From Bacillota bacterium (GTDB taxonomy: Bacteria; Bacillota; Clostridia; Christensenellales; SZUA-584): DNA of 64,000 bases. The translations under genes were made by a program, and so were the position numbers. The stretch spans positions 124,001-188,000 of the forward strand of contig JAEYZN010000021.1 of the NCBI GenBank assembly GCA_023428025.1, read 5' to 3'. Shown piece by piece: positions 48,884 through 57,084 of this stretch. How positions within the stretch are numbered: position 1 is the first letter of the stretch; each line of letters opens with the position of its first letter. The notes under the pieces were generated by a model, which ran no database searches, was not told the DNA's origin, and saw only the letters and a list, made by a program, of their open reading frames with translations.

Positions 48884-48912
48884 ATTATACATCATCTAGC
48901 CAGCTTGTACAA
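48884..48912 (-). promoter_or_regulatory. ppdK promoter
   Basis: TTGTAC (48907-48912), 17-base spacer, perfect TATAAT (48884-48889) on the minus strand, 70 bases before the ppdK start. Confidence 0.75.
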
Positions 48913-48972
48913 CTGATTATTCTTAAATAAGCGGAAAAACTGATATAAGCAAGAATAAACGCCGGAAATGGG

Positions 48973-49593
48973 CTAAAGCGTCTGAATGAGCGTCGGTGTG
49001 AGAAACGTCTCGATCAAAACGCCGATCAGAGAGACGGCATAGATGATCAGCATCTTCTTGAAAAGAGGCCGGGACATCAGCAGTTTATCCGCAGACGTTT
49101 TGGGAATATGCCGGACTTTGAACACATCCACCGCATTCGAAATCCCTGTCACGCCGGCCTTCAGCACACAGGGAATGAGCACAAGATTGGGCAGAAACGT
49201 ACAAAACACGATGGCCAAAAACCCTCCCGCCCCCATGTTCAGAGCGAGGACGCCCACGGTAAAACCCACGCAGAAACCCTTGGCCACCAGCGTCAGCGCG
49301 ATGAAGGGGATGCCGAGCACCATCAATGAAAACATCGTGATAATGCCCAAAATCAGCGTATCCTGAAGCAGCGCGTGAAAAAAAACTTTCAGAAAGTCCA
49401 CTGAAGAGGATTGAACGGATAAAAACAGAGTGCTGACATAGCTGCCAAGCGCCTCTTTGGAACCTTCCTGCATGTTGTTTACCGTAAATGTGCCCGCCGT
49501 GATGCCCACAACAAGAAAAAAAATCAGCAGTAGATACTGAGCCTTGTTGTCCATCACATCCTGCATCAATTGACGTTTCGCACCGTTTAGCAC
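48973..49593 (-). CDS. spoIIM: Stage II sporulation protein M
   Basis: SpoIIM joins SpoIID and SpoIIP in the machine that remodels septal peptidoglycan during forespore engulfment. About 206 residues with five membrane segments and the family pattern VGITAGTFTVNNM ... HALLQDTLILGIITMFSLMVLGIPFI ... FLPNLVLIPCVLK. Both the GTG at 49599 and the GTG two codons later are possible; the latter is eight bases from GGAGG and is used here. It lies 55 bases after spo0A on the same strand and may be read through from it. Confidence 0.92.
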   Translation of the reverse strand: MLNGAKRQLMQDVMDNKAQYLLLIFFLVVGITAGTFTVNNMQEGSKEALGSYVSTLFLSVQSSSVDFLKVFFHALLQDTLILGIITMFSLMVLGIPFIALTLVAKGFCVGFTVGVLALNMGAGGFLAIVFCTFLPNLVLIPCVLKAGVTGISNAVDVFKVRHIPKTSADKLLMSRPLFKKMLIIYAVSLIGVLIETFLTPTLIQTL

Positions 49594-49654
49594 CCGCACC
49601 GCCTCCAGATAGACTCTTACTTAGAATAAATATGAGACGGCTATGGCGGGTATG

Positions 49655-50440
49655 CTAATCGACGTATTTGAGTTCAGTATTGAGCTTGTCGGCCAGCATC
49701 GCGATAAACTCACCGTTGGTGGGTTTGCCTTTGGTATCCACGATCGTGTAGCCGAAGAATTCCTCGAGCACTTTGATATTGCCCCTGTTCCATGCCGTTT
49801 CTATGGCATGGCGCATGGCGCGTTCCACGCGCTGGGGCGTGGAATTGTACTTATTCGCAACAGATGCATAAAGTCCGGTCGTCAAATGGCTCATCAGATC
49901 AAAATCGTCATGAACCAGCAGGATCGCATCGCGCAGATAATGATAGCCTTTTATGTTGGCGGTGATCCCGACTGACTTGATATGGCGCGTCACAATATCA
50001 TCCGCCCGCGGTTCAGTCCGGCCAAAAACGCGCGTTTCCCGGCTGTTGTACTGCATCAGCTCAACCAACCGGCGTTTGAATACTTCCTTTTCGAAGGGCT
50101 TGATGAATACATAATCGACGTGGTAGCTCTCCGCCTTTTTCAGTACGAAATCCAGCCCGACCGCAGAGGTCATCACCACCTTGGTCGCTTCGTGGTAACC
50201 GCTGGCTGCCAGCTCTTCCAATACCGCAAAGCTGTCCAGTATCGGCATCAAAAGATCGAGCACCAGCAAATCCGGCTTGAGCTGTTGAGTCAGCTCAAAG
50301 GCCTGGCGTCCGTCGAACGCGTATTCTTCAATCGTGAACAGTCCTGTTTCATTCAGGTAATCCGCTACCAACCTGAGATAGTCCCTGTTATTATCCGCGA
50401 GTATGGTCCGGTATTTGGGCTTGCTAAGTTTGGCATTCAT
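49655..50440 (-). CDS. spo0A: Sporulation master regulator Spo0A
   Basis: A 261-residue response regulator that starts sporulation when phosphorylated. The receiver (1-125) has the acidic pocket, phospho-acceptor Asp62 (LLVLDLLMP) and Lys in FIKPFE. The C-terminal domain (about 150-261) has the Spo0A-specific helices including GYHYLRDAI and STPQRVERAMRHAIE, which read the TGTCGAA 0A-box. Typical place directly after spoIVB. Promoter elements lie at 50508-50534 and a 0A-box at 50578-50584. As in Clostridia, no phosphorelay genes (spo0F/spo0B) are nearby. Confidence 0.97.
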   Translation of the reverse strand: MNAKLSKPKYRTILADNNRDYLRLVADYLNETGLFTIEEYAFDGRQAFELTQQLKPDLLVLDLLMPILDSFAVLEELAASGYHEATKVVMTSAVGLDFVLKKAESYHVDYVFIKPFEKEVFKRRLVELMQYNSRETRVFGRTEPRADDIVTRHIKSVGITANIKGYHYLRDAILLVHDDFDLMSHLTTGLYASVANKYNSTPQRVERAMRHAIETAWNRGNIKVLEEFFGYTIVDTKGKPTNGEFIAMLADKLNTELKYVD

Positions 50441-50507
50441 CTTCTTTACCTATAACGAATTTATACTGCCTTTACATTTACAATTCCCGATCTGGTTTTC
50501 TATAATT

Positions 50508-50534
50508 ATTCAACAACTTCATATAAAACCCTTT
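50508..50534 (-). promoter_or_regulatory. Candidate sigma-H promoter of spo0A
   Basis: AAAGGGTTT (50526-50534) against the -35 consensus RNAGGAWWW (one mismatch), 11-base spacer, GTTGAAT (50508-50514) matching RNNGAAT. Transcription would begin about 60 bases before the spo0A start. Confidence 0.55.
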
Positions 50535-50577
50535 TTGATTGAGCATAATGTTTAAAAAACCTTACATTTGAACATAT

Positions 50578-50584
50578 TTCGACA
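50578..50584 (-). promoter_or_regulatory. 0A-box upstream of spo0A
   Basis: A perfect TGTCGAA on the minus strand, directly after the spoIVB stop codon and about 45 bases upstream of the candidate sigma-H -35 box, as expected if Spo0A controls its own gene. Confidence 0.6.
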
Positions 50585-51853
50585 TCAATCATCAATCTGA
50601 TCGAGCATCCAGTCCGCATACAGGCCGTACCCCTTAGTCGGGTTGTTGACAAACACATGAGTGACAGCGCCCACCAGCTTGCCGTTCTGTATGATCGGAC
50701 TGCCGCTCATGCCCTGCACGATTCCACCGGTCTTGTCCAGCAGCTCCGCGTCGGTGATGCGGATGACGATACCTTTTTGTCCCGCAACAGGCTGATCTGA
50801 CAGCTTGATAACCTCGCAACTGAACTCCCTCACCCCCTGATGGTCTATGGTGGACAGTATGCTGGCGTTTCCCAGCTGTATCTCATCCTTGTGGGCCACC
50901 GGAATAGCCTTGGGGAGTTCTCCCATATTCACGCTGTCGTACAATGTACCATAAATACCATAATCGGTATTTTTACGGATCAGGCCCATGTTGCCGGACG
51001 CGCTGGAGAAAAAGCCCTGTATCTCGCCGGGAATGCCGCTTTCGCCCTTGTTGATCTGTATGATCTCTGAGAAATAGATTTCCCCCTGCTTGACGCTGAG
51101 CACGCTTCCGGTATCCAGATCGGTGATCGCATGGCCGAGGCCCGCAAACCAGCGGCTGTTGGGGTCGATAAACGTCAGCGTCCCCACACCCGCGGTGCTG
51201 TCCCGCACCCAAACGCCAAGGCGCATCTTGCCGTCAGAATAATCCTGCACCGGCTTCACCTTGAGGTCAATCTCACGGCCGTTGCGGCTGACCGTGATGT
51301 TCAGGTCGCCGCCTTCCGCCTCGTTGATGATCTTGGTCACGTGTTCCGCGTTTTCAATTTCAACGCCGTTGATGCGCGTGATCACGTCGCCGGGCAGCAT
51401 GCCCGCTTCACGGGCCGGGTTTATGGTGGAGCCGTTTTCCAGCTCAATGCCCGTGATACCCACCACCAGCGCGCCTTTGGTGAACAGCGTCACACCAATG
51501 CTCTGGCCGCCGGGAATCACCATCCGCTCTTCACTGACATTGACCTTGACGCTCTTCACCGGCACCCCCAGCAGCGTCAGTTCAATGGTCGCGTCCCCAC
51601 TCTCAATGGATTCGATCACCAACGGACTTTGCATGCCGGTCGCTTCGGCCAGCGTCTCGCTGCCAATGCTGATGACGCCGGTGGATTTGACGTCCGCCTG
51701 CATGGGCAAGCCAAGGTCGATGGTTTTCGCCATCCCTTTTTCTATATATATCTCATTTGGAATGTTTGAGTAGCTTTGCACCGCCGGCAGAAAGTAAACA
51801 ACACACAAGGCCACAACAAACAATATGCCCAGCAATCTGATAATCTTTTTCAA
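50585..51853 (-). CDS. spoIVB: Stage IV sporulation protein B (SpoIVB serine peptidase)
   Basis: SpoIVB is secreted by the forespore and cleaves SpoIVFA to release sigma-K processing in the mother cell. 422 residues: N-terminal membrane anchor, PDZ domain (about 125-205, GMLPGDVITRINGVEIENAEH), S55 peptidase domain with FAGLGHAITDLDTG (catalytic His region) and GMSGSPI near residue 385 (catalytic Ser). The start is TTG at 51853, after AGAGGTG. It lies upstream of spo0A as in Bacillus and most Clostridia. Confidence 0.96.
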   Translation of the reverse strand: MKKIIRLLGILFVVALCVVYFLPAVQSYSNIPNEIYIEKGMAKTIDLGLPMQADVKSTGVISIGSETLAEATGMQSPLVIESIESGDATIELTLLGVPVKSVKVNVSEERMVIPGGQSIGVTLFTKGALVVGITGIELENGSTINPAREAGMLPGDVITRINGVEIENAEHVTKIINEAEGGDLNITVSRNGREIDLKVKPVQDYSDGKMRLGVWVRDSTAGVGTLTFIDPNSRWFAGLGHAITDLDTGSVLSVKQGEIYFSEIIQINKGESGIPGEIQGFFSSASGNMGLIRKNTDYGIYGTLYDSVNMGELPKAIPVAHKDEIQLGNASILSTIDHQGVREFSCEVIKLSDQPVAGQKGIVIRITDAELLDKTGGIVQGMSGSPIIQNGKLVGAVTHVFVNNPTKGYGLYADWMLDQIDD

Positions 51854-51939
51854 AAAAACACCTCTTCACAACACCAATAATAGCTTAGTGTCGTTAGAGG
51901 CGGGTGAATTTATTCTTTGAAATATTCACAAGCTTTTGC

Positions 51940-53625
51940 TTAAATTGTCGTTTTAAATTCCTGAGCTCGTTTGAGCATCTCGGCTGCGTGTGCCAATGAC
52001 GCATCGGTGTCGCCGCCTGTCAGGCGAGCAATTTCACGCGTACGCTCCACTGTATCCAGCGTGGCCAACGTGGTGCGCGTGGACGTTTCGTCGCTGTGCT
52101 TCGCAATCAGGAAATGCCTGTCCCCCATGCTGGCAATTTGAGGCAAATGCGTGACGCAAACCACCTGCCTGCCGCGGGATATGCTCTGCAGCTTCTCCGC
52201 CACCACCTGCGCGATGCGTCCGCTGATGCCGGTGTCGATCTCGTCGAAAATCATCGTGGGGATGCCGCCCTGATCAGCCGCAATGTTTTTGAGCGCCAGC
52301 ATGATGCGCGACACCTCGCCGCCGGAGGCCACCTTCCTGAGCGGCTTGACCGGCTCGCCGCGGTTTGTGGATATGTAAAACTCCAGCGTATCGATGCCGT
52401 TCGGAGAGAATACCGCATCATCCATACCCGCCGGTTCCGCAAAACGCACCTCGAAGCTGGCGGCGCTCATGCCGAGGTCAGCCAGCTGCCCCACCACCAG
52501 TTGCTCAAAACGCTTTGCCGCACTCCGCCGCAGGCCGGACAGCCGGACGGAACAGTCGTACAGCTGCGACTTCAGCGCCTGCGCTTTGGCCGTCAGTTCC
52601 TTAAGCAGCGCTTCGCTGCCCTCCAGATCGCCAAGTTCCTGCTCGGCATTCTGCAAAAATACGCCCGTCACCAGCGGGTCGTGATATTTGCGTTTCAGGC
52701 TCCCGATCAGCGCCAGCCTGTCCTCAATGCGCTCCAGCGTGTCGGGGTCGAAAAACTCCTCGTTCATCTCGCCGCGCACGGTGGACGCCACTTCTTCCAG
52801 TGTATAATACGCTTCGTCCACCTTCGCCGCCATGTCGGCATAGCGCGCGTCCACGTCTGCGATGCCCTGCAGACGCCGGCTCGCGTCCTTCAGTGCCGCC
52901 AGCACGTTGAACGGCTCCGCTTCATACAGCAGTTCATATGACGCGGACAACGCCTCCATGATCTTCTCGGCGGCGTTCAGGCGGCTGCGCTGGGCAAGCA
53001 GTTCGTCCTCTTCGCCTTCCACAATGCCTGCCTGCCTGATCTCGCTGATCTGGAATTTCAATATGTCGATACGCCGCTCGCGGTCTCCGTCGCTGCCGAA
53101 CAGCGATTTCTGACGCTTCACAACGGCGGTATAATCTTCGTACGCTTTTTCCACTTCCACAGCTGCTTCTTTGATGTCCCCGTCAAAGCTGTCCAGCATT
53201 GCGATGTGGTTCTTCTCGCTCAACAGCGATTGGTGCTCGTGCTGCCCGTGCACATCCACCAGCCTGTCGCTGAGCGCCTTTAACACCGTCAGCGTCACCA
53301 GCGTGCCGTTAACGCGGCAGATGTTTTTGCCGGACGCGCTGAGTTCCCTGGAAAGCACCAGCTCGCCGCCTGCCTCTATCTGCTGTTCATCCAGTATATC
53401 ATGCACGCCGCGGACATCGCTGAACCAAGCCTCAACGACGGACGTCTGCGCGCCAGTGCGGATCAACTCGCGGTCGGCCCGTTCGCCCAACACCAGATTG
53501 ACGGAATCGATGATGATGGATTTGCCTGCGCCCGTCTCGCCGGACAGCACATTAAGGCCCTCGGTGAACTCCACCTCCAGCGAGTCGATCAGCGCTATAT
53601 TTTTGATAATCAATCGGCTAAGCAT
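51940..53625 (-). CDS. recN: DNA repair protein RecN
   Basis: An SMC-like ATPase that gathers DNA ends in double-strand break repair. 561 residues: Walker A GETGAGKS near residue 32, two coiled-coil arms, ABC signature ASGGEVSRIMLALK and Walker B MIFDEIDTGISG in the C-terminal half. It follows argR closely, the order argR-recN-spoIVB-spo0A being conserved in Firmicutes. Confidence 0.96.
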   Translation of the reverse strand: MLSRLIIKNIALIDSLEVEFTEGLNVLSGETGAGKSIIIDSVNLVLGERADRELIRTGAQTSVVEAWFSDVRGVHDILDEQQIEAGGELVLSRELSASGKNICRVNGTLVTLTVLKALSDRLVDVHGQHEHQSLLSEKNHIAMLDSFDGDIKEAAVEVEKAYEDYTAVVKRQKSLFGSDGDRERRIDILKFQISEIRQAGIVEGEEDELLAQRSRLNAAEKIMEALSASYELLYEAEPFNVLAALKDASRRLQGIADVDARYADMAAKVDEAYYTLEEVASTVRGEMNEEFFDPDTLERIEDRLALIGSLKRKYHDPLVTGVFLQNAEQELGDLEGSEALLKELTAKAQALKSQLYDCSVRLSGLRRSAAKRFEQLVVGQLADLGMSAASFEVRFAEPAGMDDAVFSPNGIDTLEFYISTNRGEPVKPLRKVASGGEVSRIMLALKNIAADQGGIPTMIFDEIDTGISGRIAQVVAEKLQSISRGRQVVCVTHLPQIASMGDRHFLIAKHSDETSTRTTLATLDTVERTREIARLTGGDTDASLAHAAEMLKRAQEFKTTI

Positions 53626-53648
53626 TGTGAAAATTCCTGAAGCGGGGA

Positions 53649-54104
53649 TTACTTGGCGCTGAGCATGCGGGACAGCGCTTCCATCACGTTCTTCTGACGT
53701 CCTTCTTCCTTGACGGCCACAAATATGGTGTTGTCTCCCGCGAGGGTACCGGCTACCTCGGGCAGTTCCATCACGTCGATGGCTTCCGCCGCCGCGTTGG
53801 CGCTGCCGGACATTGTGCGCACCACCACAAGGGACGCCGCCGCCTCCACTGACACCACGGTGTCACGAAAAACGCGCCGGAATATGTCGAGCTTACCCAG
53901 CGGCTCTTTGCCGGAAGCCGCGTATTTGTACGCGCCGCTCTCCGACTGGACCTTGACCAGCTTCAGCTCCTTGATATCCCGCGATATCGTCGCCTGCGTC
54001 ACATCATAGCCTTTTCCCTTCAGCAGCGCAGACAGCTCATCCTGCGTTTCCACATCGTGATTCTCAATCAGCTCGAGTATCGTGCTTTGTCTTCCCTGTT
54101 TCAT
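53649..54104 (-). CDS. argR: Arginine repressor ArgR
   Basis: A 151-residue arginine-responsive DNA-binding hexamer. N-terminal winged helix (RQSTILELIENHDVETQDEL ... VTQATISRDIKELKLVKV) and C-terminal oligomerisation and arginine-binding domain (AGTLAGDNTIFVAV). The true start is the ATG at 54104 after AGAGGTGTTGGG; the frame stays open for 37 codons further upstream inside nadK but without a site. No arginine gene is in the window; it travels with recN and spoIVB. Confidence 0.95.
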   Translation of the reverse strand: MKQGRQSTILELIENHDVETQDELSALLKGKGYDVTQATISRDIKELKLVKVQSESGAYKYAASGKEPLGKLDIFRRVFRDTVVSVEAAASLVVVRTMSGSANAAAEAIDVMELPEVAGTLAGDNTIFVAVKEEGRQKNVMEALSRMLSAK

Positions 54105-54115
54105 CCCAACACCTC

Positions 54116-54964
54116 TTAAACAAATCTGTCCCAGCTGATAAACTTGGAACGCAACAACGGATAAAAATAGTTCTCCTGAAAGCGTATGAAACGGGCCACG
54201 TGCCCGGATCGCCACACCTTGACCAGTTCATCCTCCTGAAGCTCGCACTGCACGATGCCGTCCGTCGTGAGCACAGCGCCGCCCGACGCGAAGGGCCTCA
54301 TCACCACCTCATCGTCCGCCGAAACCACCAGCGAACGGGAATGCAGCGAGTGCGGGCAAATAGGCGTCGCCAGCATGCATTCCAGCTGCGGGCTGACAAC
54401 GGGACCTCCCGCCGAAAGCGAATACCCCGTGGAGCCCGTGGGAGTCGCCACCAGCATGCCGTCGCAGGCCACCTTGTCCGCAATGGCGCCGTTGATGGAC
54501 AGCTCGATGCCGATCATGCGGGAAACGTCTTTTTTCAACACGACCACGTCGTTGAGGGCATCCGCTTCAAAGAGGACTTCTTCGCCTTTTGCCACAGCGC
54601 AGTGCAGAATCAGGCGTTCCTCCATACGGTAATGGCCTGCCCAAATTGTATCGATGGCCGTTTCTATATCGCCCAGTTCCACCTCGGTCAGAAACCCGAG
54701 CCGTCCCAGATTGATGCCCAGCATGCATACGCCGAAAGGGCTGCACTTCTCGGCCGCTTTGAGCAGCGTGCCGTCTCCCCCCAGCACAAAAAGGATGTCG
54801 ATGCCGTTGTAATCGATCTCGTCCGTTTCCCCCTCGGGCATACCGCCCGGATCAAAGGAAACAACAACACCGCGCGCGCGCAACAGCCGGGCCACATCAC
54901 GCGCACCCTGCAGGTCGGCGTCTTTATGAGGATTGGCAAAAATGCCAGCTTGTTTTATGTCCAT
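54116..54964 (-). CDS. nadK: NAD kinase
   Basis: Phosphorylates NAD+ to NADP+ with ATP or polyphosphate. 282 residues, with the catalytic GGDGTLLKAAE near residue 62 and the substrate loop ATPTGSTGYSLSAGGP in the C-terminal domain. ATG with GAAGGG. It sits between tlyA and argR, a usual place in Clostridia, 11 bases before the argR start. Confidence 0.96.
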   Translation of the reverse strand: MDIKQAGIFANPHKDADLQGARDVARLLRARGVVVSFDPGGMPEGETDEIDYNGIDILFVLGGDGTLLKAAEKCSPFGVCMLGINLGRLGFLTEVELGDIETAIDTIWAGHYRMEERLILHCAVAKGEEVLFEADALNDVVVLKKDVSRMIGIELSINGAIADKVACDGMLVATPTGSTGYSLSAGGPVVSPQLECMLATPICPHSLHSRSLVVSADDEVVMRPFASGGAVLTTDGIVQCELQEDELVKVWRSGHVARFIRFQENYFYPLLRSKFISWDRFV

Positions 54965-55024
54965 ATGCCCTTCATTATAATGAATTGTGGATAATTATAC
55001 AACATCCATCCGCCATTATTTTGT

Positions 55025-55819
55025 CTAAAGAGCGTTCAGGTGGGCGTTTCCCGCCACCTGCCGGACGTCCGGCAGGCCTTGGGGGCCACTGTCCTTCAAG
55101 CACAGCAGGTATTCGATGTTGCCCTCCGGGCCTCTGATGGGGCTGTAATCCAGACCGCATACCACAAAGCCCTGCCCCTGTGCAAACAAAATAATGTCTT
55201 CGATCACGTCGATATGCACGGCCTTGTCCCGCACGACGCCCTTTTTGCCCACGCTCTCACGCCCTGCTTCAAACTGCGGCTTGATGAGCGCGGCCACGGT
55301 AAACGGCGGCGTCAGCACGCGCAGCAATGCGGGCAGTATCAGCTTCAAAGAGATGAACGATACATCAATGCTGGCGAACGAGACGGGCTTGTCGAACATG
55401 TCTTTTTCGAGATAGCGCGCGTTCTGTCGTTCCATCACGCAGACACGCTCGTCCTGCCTCAGCCGCCACGCCAGCTGCCCGTAGCCCACATCCACCGCGT
55501 ATATATACTTCGCGCCGCTACGCAGCATGCAGTCGGTAAAGCCGCCGGTGGACGCGCCCACGTCGATGGCGACCTTGCCCATAAGGTCTATATCAAAGCT
55601 TTCAATCGCTTTTTGCAGCTTCTTGCCGCCCCGGCTGACAAATTCGTCCGGCTGCTGAACGCGCACCTCCTGCTCCGGCCCCACCGGCGTGGCGGGCTTG
55701 TCGCACATCCGGCCGTCCAGTGTTACTGCACCCGCCATGATAAGCGAGCGCGCCTTCTCGCGGCTTTCGGCCATTCCCTGCTCCACCAGATATATGTCGA
55801 TGCGCGTCTTTTCCATCAT
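55025..55819 (-). CDS. tlyA: TlyA family rRNA (cytidine-2'-O)-methyltransferase
   Basis: 264 residues: an S4 RNA-binding domain at 3-65 (RIDIYLVEQGMAESREKAR) and a FtsJ-like SAM methyltransferase domain with DVGASTGGFTDCML. TlyA in other bacteria methylates rRNA at the subunit interface. Its ATG overlaps the last codons of oapA by four bases (ATGA type), so TlyA is made by coupling to OapA on the OLE transcript. Confidence 0.93.
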   Translation of the reverse strand: MMEKTRIDIYLVEQGMAESREKARSLIMAGAVTLDGRMCDKPATPVGPEQEVRVQQPDEFVSRGGKKLQKAIESFDIDLMGKVAIDVGASTGGFTDCMLRSGAKYIYAVDVGYGQLAWRLRQDERVCVMERQNARYLEKDMFDKPVSFASIDVSFISLKLILPALLRVLTPPFTVAALIKPQFEAGRESVGKKGVVRDKAVHIDVIEDIILFAQGQGFVVCGLDYSPIRGPEGNIEYLLCLKDSGPQGLPDVRQVAGNAHLNAL

Positions 55820-56361
55820 TTCTTATCCTGTACAAAAAACATGGTGATATATGAAACAAAGCTGACGATCTGCTTGTTGTTACGGATGGCGATGCTTTTG
55901 CCCGCCGCTTTTCCGGCGACCGTCAGCGCCGCGATCATACTGGACACCACGATCGCCCAGACGAATTCCGTTGTACCCATGGCCTGCACCGCGATCTTGA
56001 CTGCCACCGCCGCACCCGCCGCGCCGGACACGATGCCGCAGATATCCCCCACCACGTCGCCGCAGATGTTGGACACGATGTCCGCGTTCTGCATCAGCCG
56101 GATGGCGCTTTTGGCCTTCTTGATCTTTTTGGACGCCATCGATACAAAGGGCGTGGGGTCACACGTGGCAAAGGCGATGCCAATAATATCGAATAAAATG
56201 CCGAGCAGCATGATGACCAGAATGATGAACGCCGCCGCCAATATGGACATATTGTTCATCAGCATCTCTGTCACCACGCTGATGCCGGCGGTTAAAACCA
56301 ATGTGATGATGAATACTTTGAGCGCCCAGAACCGGACGCCCCTGCTCTTTTTCTTCTTCAA
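55816..56361 (-). CDS. oapA: OLE-associated membrane protein OapA
   Basis: 181 residues with a Lys-rich N-terminus, four membrane segments (about 11-34, 40-64, 102-126, 132-154) and a further hydrophobic stretch near the C-terminus. Between segments 2 and 3 lies a basic loop (SKKIKKAKSAIR), and GDVVGD at 102-106 gives the DxxxD motif known for OapA, the protein that binds OLE RNA and brings it to the membrane. I set the start at TTG 56361, eight bases after GGTGGAG; the frame stays open 37 codons further upstream but that part overlaps the RNA 3' end and a T-rich hairpin. The gene lies directly after the OLE RNA and before tlyA. Confidence 0.88.
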   Translation of the reverse strand: MKKKKSRGVRFWALKVFIITLVLTAGISVVTEMLMNNMSILAAAFIILVIMLLGILFDIIGIAFATCDPTPFVSMASKKIKKAKSAIRLMQNADIVSNICGDVVGDICGIVSGAAGAAVAVKIAVQAMGTTEFVWAIVVSSMIAALTVAGKAAGKSIAIRNNKQIVSFVSYITMFFVQDKK

Positions 56362-56401
56362 ACGAAGCACTCCACCGACGCACGCATATACGTGGATGCC
56401 G

Positions 56402-56439
56402 GAAAAATAAAAAAACGGTGGTGATATCTTGGATAAACC
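56402..56439 (-). terminator. Hairpin plus T-rich tract between OLE RNA and oapA (possible leaky terminator)
   Basis: On the minus strand GGT-TATC and GATA-ACC can pair (seven base pairs with an internal loop) followed by ACCG and a T-run of seven, A, five T. It would define the OLE 3' end at about 56405 and let only part of the transcripts run on into oapA-tlyA. Confidence 0.5.
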
Positions 56440-57016
56440 TTGCAGCTTAGGTCCAGTAGGATTTCCCTTCAAGAGTACTTCCCGTCGCCGATGAAGCGGT
56501 TTCCCTTTAAACCCCGAATCGCCCTGTCACCAGGAGCGCGACTGGATTGCCGTTTAGACCACACTATAATCTCCAAAATATCTTGGTGCGCCGCCTGACG
56601 CACTTCTACAGTCTAGGGGTTTTCCCCGACAGCACGGAAACGGTTTCTATCCTCTTTTGCCCGGCGGGTTTCTGACAGCGATCGTCCCCAGGCACTTGGC
56701 CTTCGCGCGCCGGAGCGTGTTCTGTCATAACACCCCGCAAAACTCAAGGCAGGCTACACTGTACACAGCTTGTCGCCGCATAACAGGTTTCACCCCAAGT
56801 AGTAACCTCATTGATAAAAGTTACCTGCTTGGGTCTCCACGGAAGCGGGGTCTACGCCCACATGCCATTGCGGATCGCCCCACGACCTTAACTCCCAGCA
56901 TCAGCTCCCGACTGGGCGTCAGCAGCCAACACCAGAAACTTCATCGATGTGCCCTTAAGCGGATTTTTAGCCCCGCCTTCGAAACCGCAGTACCGACTAG
57001 AATACTGCACCACCTG
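56405..57016 (-). ncRNA. ole: OLE RNA (Ornate Large Extremophilic RNA)
   Basis: A gene-free stretch of about 610 nt with its own promoter and strong predicted folding. Visible helices on the minus strand: GCAGTA/TACTGC (56987-57008); a two-part hairpin CCCAAG/CTTGGG and GTAAC/GTTAC (56794-56833); a long-range pair GCGGG+TGACAG with CTGTCA+CCCGC (56664-56738); GGGG-AAAA-CCCC (56616-56627); and GTGCG/CGCAC (about 56585-56603). Length, position directly upstream of a DxxxD four-helix protein, and the neighbours tlyA, argR, recN, spoIVB and spo0A match OLE RNA, which forms a membrane-bound ribonucleoprotein in anaerobic or extremophilic Firmicutes and is linked to cold, alcohol and magnesium stress in Bacillus halodurans. 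The ends are inferred from promoter and hairpin. Confidence 0.85.
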
Positions 57017-57022
57017 TGAATG

Positions 57023-57052
57023 ATTATACACCAAAATGTGTCTGTTTACCAA
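57023..57052 (-). promoter_or_regulatory. OLE RNA promoter
   Basis: TTGGTA (57047-57052), 18-base spacer, perfect TATAAT (57023-57028), in the 70-base gap between the recA stop and the first OLE helix. The predicted start of the RNA is near 57016. Confidence 0.7.
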
Positions 57053-57084
57053 TATACACGCATTATTCTTATATTATTTACAAA

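Noticed and set aside
55040..56410. Plus-strand open frame of 456 codons opposite tlyA and oapA
   Set aside because: Antisense of TlyA followed by antisense of membrane helices; no ribosome site.
56470..57010. Group II intron or rRNA fragment in the same stretch
   Set aside because: No reverse-transcriptase frame, no domain V-type hairpin at the end, and no match to 16S or 23S landmarks that I can recognise; OLE RNA fits size and context.
56657..57019. Plus-strand open frame of 120 codons within the OLE region
   Set aside because: No ribosome site or promoter in that direction; the paired helices and promoter on the minus strand explain the stretch better.
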